The notes beneath the pieces are model-generated. The model had not been told where the DNA came from and made no database searches. It saw only the letters and a list, made by a program, of their open reading frames with translations. From the NCBI RefSeq assembly GCF_019320115.1, contig NC_089595.1, positions 106,213,611 through 106,277,610 of the forward strand: DNA of 64,000 nt, given 5' to 3'. Below are positions 58,572 through 64,000 of the stretch, in pieces. Origin of the DNA: Miscanthus floridulus (taxonomy: Eukaryota > Streptophyta > Magnoliopsida > Poales > Poaceae). Made by a program: the position numbers and the translations under genes. How positions within the stretch are numbered: the stretch's first letter is position 1; the number at the start of each line of letters is the position of its first letter.

Positions 58572-58590
58572 TAAGGTAAGCTGAACTGGG

Positions 58591-58712
58591 TCATAGAAGA
58601 TAAGCATCTGCTAATTTCATTTCTGTCACGATAAAGTTCAATTAATAAATGTTCATGTGCTAGTAAATTATATGTACAAACGAATCATCCGATCACTAAA
58701 TATAAGTATTGT

Positions 58713-58780
<68 letters not shown>

Positions 58781-60489
58781 TTAACAAATCAAGCAGATAG
58801 AATTGGACGCGAAGTAATGTCTTTGTAAACTCGATACTTCCTTACTTGTTTCAAAAAAGATACAACATTTGTCAAAAAGATCTTGACCGCTAACGATCAA
58901 AGTGCAATGCATATATACGTGTGCTCAATGTTTGATCATTTTGAGTTATGAGGATGTTTCTATTTTCACATAACATGTGACCATGTCGTTGTTTATGTAA
59001 GACAATGAAATTGCTTCGGAAAAGTGCAATCTATTATGGAATAAATCTACTACACTTTTCATCTATTTAAGCTAGGTTGGCTTAATTCGTTGCCTAGAAA
59101 ATCAAAGGATGCTTCCCCCTTAAGTATCAAAAACCATTGATATAACCCATGTTTAGTGGTTTTAAACATGGCTTACCTACGTAGCGCTACTCGCGGTGAT
59201 GATGTGGGATCAGTACACGCCCCACAATTTAGAGAGTCGTGTATATCAGTGTTTTCCTCACCTCCAATCTCCTCTAATCGTTACATCAAATTTCTTCATT
59301 CACAATTCTACTAGCCAAGCCATTATTGCCACCGACATCTCCATTGTCCTGATAAGATAAGTTTTTTTTAGCAAGACCGAGTATAGACACAGACACTCAT
59401 ATACACGAGATATACACGAGTGTACACTCATCCCATCTGAACTCATGCACTTACACCCTACTTCTATAAGCACATCTGAAGAATTGAGTTGGACCAACAA
59501 ATCTCAAGATTAACGAAGTCTAGCATCGAAAGAATAGTGCCGTTAAATCATAGAATAGATCCCGAAAAATACGAGTATCAGTGTTAAGTCGAGGACTTAA
59601 AATCAGATGGGCAGGTTCCACCACATGGAACATAACGAGCTAAGCTATGCTCAAGTCGCCCTTGATAAGATGAGCTTGACAAACCTTCAATCTCTTCCCT
59701 TGTGCATGTCTTATCATGTCAAAAAGCAAATCAAATATTTTTCCTTGCTAACCTCGATACGGTGGTCGTTGACTTATATACGTTACCTTGGAATCATTCT
59801 GTGTCATAATCCTCATTGTGTGCTATGTAGGTAAAATCTATTCCTGATAATATTAAAGAACAAATATTTATTTCTTTTGTCTGTCACTCTTCTCCCTATG
59901 TCGTCTCTCACAGACTCTTTTCTCGAAGAGTTTGTAGCTGCAAAACCAATCATGTCATGGTTTGGCCACCCCTATAAGCTCATTCACTTCATGGCATGTG
60001 TGTAGGTGTATAGCTTACATTCGACCTTTTAAACTCGCAATAGGCGTAGATAATAACTATCTATTTAGGTTAAGTCAATTTTCCATACATGATTAATTTT
60101 TTATTACACTGACATTTGATATGAGCCTTGGAATTCTTTTAATCTAAATTGAACCAACCCTAAAGAAATCCAACAAAAATAACTATCTCATTATTATTGG
60201 CATATGGACATTGTGCAACGGATTATACGTCATGTTGCAATTCACAAACATGTTTGCTAGTTGCCTCTAAAACGCTACAAAGGTCGTTTAGAATATTTTG
60301 TGATAGATACCTAATAGTTTCATTGCTGACGGGTTAAGTAGTCAACTATGACTAAGTTCAGGGGTGAGACAGATTTAGACATTTACTCTAATCTATCATA
60401 CACAGTAAGGTTGATTGGGTTATGGACTATCTCAAGGAAAGTAATGGTGTCTATTTGTTCATGCTTTTAGACTCTTCGTATAACCTTTT
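58591..60489. other. Intergenic DNA with microsatellite and a SINE-like remnant
   Basis: A (TG)n(TA)n microsatellite lies at 58713-58779. Around 59350-59600 the sequence CACTCATATACACG, CACTTACACCCTACTTCTAT and CGAGTATCAGTGTTAAGTCG resembles a widespread grass dispersed repeat read in reverse, with a degraded tRNA-like B box at the end. No gene seen. Confidence 0.45.
58713..58779. repeat. (TG)n(TA)n microsatellite
   Basis: GTTGTGTGTGTGTGTGTATA then about 25 TA units. Confidence 0.97.
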
Positions 60490-60645
60490 GACCAGAATTA
60501 TAATTCAGCCTGTTCGGTTGGCTGGTTCGTATCGTTGTTGGTTCGTGAAGAAGTACTGCTGGCTGGTTTGTGTGAGAGAAAAATATTGTTCCGACTAAAA
60601 ATTTACGATCGTTTACGATAAGCCACAGCCAAACGCTGATCGTCT
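60490..60645. mobile_element. MITE copy of the TGTTCGCT/CGATCGTTTACGA family
   Basis: Starts near CAGCCTGTTCGGTTGGCTGG, has TGTGTGAGAGAAAAATATTG inside, and ends ACGATCGTTTACGATAAGCC then CAGCCAAACGCTG. It sits about 600 bp upstream of the RGG gene start codon. Confidence 0.6.
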
Positions 60646-61163
60646 TTCTCTCGTCGACTCGTCGTGCGAAACTTGGAATTTCATGTGGAAGAACCGATGT
60701 TCTATGCTAAACTGGCTGGATTGCACCATAATACCGTCATCACGGAGCACGGCCGCGGAAAATCCTTCTACACCGACAGCCGAGGCCCCCCGTTCCGGCA
60801 CGCGGCGAGCAATCTCAGCCGCTCGATTGCAATCTCACGGCCGCGGGCAACAGCCGCCCCTCGCCCACGGTTGCAGAATCAAATCCCGCGGACCCACGAA
60901 GCCCGGAATCCCGAAAGTACCCATCGTGCCACACAACTAGGCCACCGAATGCCCATTAGAACGAGGGTAGAGAGGTCATTTCGGGCGCCCAATCGATGGC
61001 GAAAGGATATGGGCTCGCGCAGTAGGACTGGGGGGACTAGAAATGCGGCTAGGGTTTGTACGTCCTCACACATTTCTCCCCCTCTCTTCGTCTCCATCAG
61101 CTGCCTCCGGTCCGCCGCCGCCGAAACCTTAGCCGCCTCCAGCTCCTTGACCTTGGCAGAGCC
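60646..61163 (+). promoter_or_regulatory. Upstream region and 5' UTR of the RGG-protein gene
   Basis: GC content rises from about 60740. The C/T-rich stretch CACACATTTCTCCCCCTCTC (61067-61086) is typical of a 5' UTR. ORFs of 60-169 codons here lack features. The transcription start is not determined. Confidence 0.4.
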
Positions 61164-61196
61164 ATGGCGATGAGGTCCGGCAGGCGGGTCTTGTAG
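61164..61196 (+). promoter_or_regulatory. 10-codon uORF in the leader of the RGG-protein gene
   Basis: ATG in a strong context (GCCATGGCG) opens MAMRSGRRVL and stops with TAG at 61194-61196, 75 bases before the main ATG. If transcribed it should reduce initiation at the main start. A leader intron cannot be excluded. Confidence 0.5.
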
Positions 61197-61271
61197 CCAG
61201 AAGGGTCAGTTCCCCAGTCCCCACCTACAAGTACGCGAGTGTAGTGTGTGACCTTCGCCTCCGCCGTCTCC

Positions 61272-63707
61272 ATGGCGACCATCAATCCCTTCGAACTCCT
61301 TGGCGCCGACGACAACGACGACCCCACGCAGCTGCTGGCCGCCGCCGCGGCAGCGAAGCAGAAGGCCGAGGCGAAGAAGCAAGCGGCGGGCGCGCAGCCA
61401 GCCCCCGCCAAGTTGCCAACCAAGCCCGCTCCCCCCGCCCAGGCCGGTGAGTTCGGGTTCGGTTGCGTGGTTGTTGGATCTGGGGTTTAATAGAGTTTTT
61501 ATCCTCATCCTGAGACGTGGACTATGAAAATAGTGTTTTTTTTATCCTGAACAATTTTATGATATACTGCTGATTAGCATAGGCGATACATTAATTCGGA
61601 TGCCATCTTAAGAAATACTACCTTCAGTCACAATCGGAGTAGTATTACCTTTGATGTTCGAAACAGTTAGTCCGATTTTAGCCAATTCAGCCGCCAAAAA
61701 ATAGATTTTTTTGCACGGAATGCTTATGCTCTAAATGTTTCAGTGAAGGAGTCCCGCAGTGGTGGTGCTCCCTCCCGTGGAGGTTATGGGCGCGGCGAAC
61801 GTGGTCGTGGCAGAGGAGGGCGAGGATATGGTCAGAACCGCGACTATGGCAGCGAAGATGCTAATGGGTTTCAGGGAGGATACGGTGCTGGAGGAGGTGC
61901 CAGAGCTGGAGGCGAAGAAGGCGCCCAGGATAGAGAGAGGGGCCCTCGTCCACCCTACCGTGGCGGTGGCGGAGGTCGGCGGGGTGGATACCGTGATGGT
62001 GAATTTGGTGATGATTCTGAGAGGCCACCTCGGAGGCCCTATGAACGCCATAGCGGTACTGGCCGTGGGTTTGAAATGAAGCGCGAGGGTTCAGGCCGTG
62101 GGAACTGGGGAACTACCACTGATGAAATTATCGCCCGGTAAGGTAGCTATGTTTTGTTGTATAAGATGTTGAGGTGCACATTTGTGAAGATAGAACTAAC
62201 AACTTGTGCTGTTTGGATGACCAGGGAAACTGAGGAAGGCCTGAAGCTGGATGAGAAGGCCCCTGTTCCTGAGAAGCAGGGTGCACCGGAGGATACTCCA
62301 CAGGCGGAGGAGAACAAGGAGAACAAGGATGCCACAGCTAATGAGGAAGAAGAGAAGGAAGAGGATAAGGTATACTTTTGCTTGCTTTGATCTTATGACC
62401 TAAATGCTATGATTTTGTTGTGAACTTGCTTTTTTGTTTGATATTGAATTAATTTGAAATTAACATGTGGATCTTATCCGGTTATTTAACATTTCAAGAA
62501 CAACCTGCCACATTCATGGAGCTGATGAAAATGTGTGTAACAGACAAGTTTTCTGGAAACTTTGAGGTTCCCTTTCCTCACATGTGGCCATCTTAGGGGA
62601 CACTCATTGTATAGCTTGCTTGTGATATTCATAGGGCTATATCAGTAAGGTAGACTCAATAGCTGTATGAGTTGCTATAACAGGTGATTTGCACCAGCAG
62701 CAGTAACGTAATCCAGTGCAGTTATTTGACTTCAAATTTGCAACAGTTTTAATATTTTCTTATGCACATCTTTATTCTATATGGGCAGTTTCAAGCCTGG
62801 TGATCACGACACCTGTTTCCCATAAGGAACTTTCCATACTCATTAGTGTACTGATATGTGTTTCCATGTTGATGATCGCCTGACCAAATTTTTTGATGAT
62901 GTAGGAGATGACTCTTGAGGAGTTTGAGAAAATAAGGGAGGAAAAGCGGAAGGCACTTCTTGCCCTTAAGACTGAAGAGAGGAAGGTTGAAGTTGATAGG
63001 GACCTGCAGTCTATGCAGCCACTTGCAAACAAGAAAGGAAATGATGAATTTTTCGTAAAGCTGGTAAGTCGTCATTATGCCTTGATCTTTTCTGCTCTTA
63101 TAATCTCATGGAGATGTCCAAGCTTGATTATTATTTTCTTGGCAGGGTTCTGATAAGGATGCTCTGAAGAAAGAAAATGCTGAACGTGATGAACGCGCAA
63201 AGAAGGTCTTGCATCTCTCTAACTGTTCTGATTTCCTCATATCAAGCTGCTGAAAAATGCTATTTTTTTATTTCCACATTGGTGAAATTGACAATAGCCA
63301 GTTAATTATGGTGTAGCCCACTGTCTTTTTTGAACTCCATGAACACAATAAAATTTACTCTCTTGGATTCATTTGCCATTCCTTTGTCCTGTGGCTATAA
63401 CTGTGCTATAGCGATTTCTCCTGCTTGTGCATTCAATCAGATCACTGGGTTCACTCTTTCTTACTGTATATCTACTGCTAATGAGGGGATGATTCACTTA
63501 TTTCTTTTTTTTTTCTCCCAGTCGGTGAGCATCAATGAGTTTTTGAAGCCTGCTGAAGGAGAAAGGTACTATGGCGGGCGTGGGCGTGGCAGGGGCCGTG
63601 GAGACCGTGGAGGGTTCAGAGGGGGATATGTTGGAGGCTATCGCGCTCCACCAGCTGCTCCCGCAATTGAGGACCAATCCCAGTTTCCTTCGCTTGGTGG
63701 GAAGTGA
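61272..63707 (+). CDS. RGGA: RGG-repeat mRNA-binding protein, RGGA/SERBP1/Stm1 family (372 aa, six exons)
   Basis: Exons 61272-61446, 61744-62137, 62225-62369, 62905-63063, 63146-63205, 63522-63707; all GT-AG, phases agree, 1,119 nt. Residues 1-30 (MATINPFELLGADDNDDP) are the Stm1 N-terminal motif. Residues about 65-160 are an RGG box (YGRGERGRGRGGRGYG). Residues about 165-270 form the HABP4/PAI-RBP1 domain (FEMKREGSGRGNWGTTTDEI, then the acidic AEENKENKDATANEEEE and MTLEEFEKIREEKRKALLAL). A second RGG box (YGGRGRGRGRGDRGGFRGG) precedes the typical end FPSLGGK. Family members bind mRNA and ribosomes in the cytoplasm and nucleus; Arabidopsis RGGA acts in salt and drought responses. Which plant paralog this is I cannot say. 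The start is fixed by the family's MAT-NPF N-terminus. Confidence 0.95.
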
Positions 63708-64000
63708 ACACATCTGGTACCTGAAAAACACATATCATCTTTGCTGTCAAAGTCGGGTTCTGTTTCGCAGATTACTGCTCCATTGCTAATCAGACATAAT
63801 GGTGTCACATGTTGTTTATTCCCAGCTGTGAGTCGACTTTGTATATCAGAGTTGTCTGTCCGAATTTTGTTAGGCAATTTGCCGTTTTACTCGAGAACCA
63901 GTCATGAGGTACCCAGCTTTGTTTCTGTTCTGTGGCTATATTTGCAGTTTTTTCTGGAAAGCCCCTTTATCGATTGTCTTAACAGTAATGTACTAAGGAA
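63708..64000 (+). other. 3' UTR and flank of the RGG-protein gene
   Basis: T-rich sequence after the stop, consistent with a 3' UTR. No further gene begins before the window ends. Confidence 0.55.

Larger units (their letters stand above)
54312..58590. mobile_element. MITE of the same family, split by the solo LTR
   Basis: The left part (54312-54429) starts GGCCCTGATCGGTTTGCTG and contains TTGTGAGAGAAGATACTGT; the right part (58572-58590) is AAGGTAAGCTGAACTGGGTC, the inverse of the left end with mismatches. The LTR and its duplicated GATTA sit between. Confidence 0.6.

Overview
This is eukaryotic DNA from a grass (Poaceae). The genes have GT-AG introns and GC-rich first exons, and the intergenic space is packed with LTR retrotransposons, Helitrons, MITEs, a SINE and an RTE-type LINE of the kinds found in panicoid cereals. 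Sorghum, sugarcane, Miscanthus or maize relatives are plausible; the sequence does not let me name the species.

Layout. 1-4403: a decayed Ty3/Gypsy element on the minus strand, cut by the window start, followed by a broken LTR remnant with a 29-31 bp tandem array. 4404-14400: an AT-rich tract holding same-strand fragments of at least three unrelated genes (a RHF2A-like RING E3 ligase, a shaggy/GSK3-like kinase and an LSG1-like ribosome-biogenesis GTPase). All keep introns and carry stops or frameshifts. 15272-31291: a Helitron split by a very young 11.6-kb LTR element (16634-28214) with 4,089-bp LTRs, a perfect 5-bp target duplication, an iMet primer-binding site and no pol, that is, a LARD-type non-autonomous element carrying one 294-codon ORF. 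31292-33600: SINE and MITEs. 33638-38875: an intact nine-exon gene for a DUF616/MUCI70-like Golgi glycosyltransferase, with a LINE in intron 6 and a MITE in intron 8. 39867-39939: tRNA-Lys(CUU). 40728-43292: a three-exon gene of unknown function whose first exon is tandemly duplicated. 45426-45680: a small membrane-protein gene. 46101-46172: tRNA-Val(UAC). 46262-58590: a nested TE block made of a second Helitron related to the first (with a captured xylose isomerase fragment), a third Helitron end facing it tail to tail, and a MITE split by a 4.1-kb solo LTR related to the LARD. 61272-63707: an intact six-exon gene for an RGG-box mRNA-binding protein of the RGGA/SERBP1/Stm1 family. 3' flank to 64000.

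The host genes are not an operon or pathway. MUCI70-like (cell-wall polysaccharide synthesis) and RGGA-like (RNA binding) point one way; the unknown gene, the small membrane protein and both tRNAs point the other. The main interest lies in genome dynamics: gene-fragment capture, nested insertions with readable target duplications, exon duplication, uORF arrangements, and premature stops that are nearly all explicable by C-to-T change, as expected from decay of methylated cytosines. Exon coordinates were read by eye from splice sites and reading frame and need transcript support.
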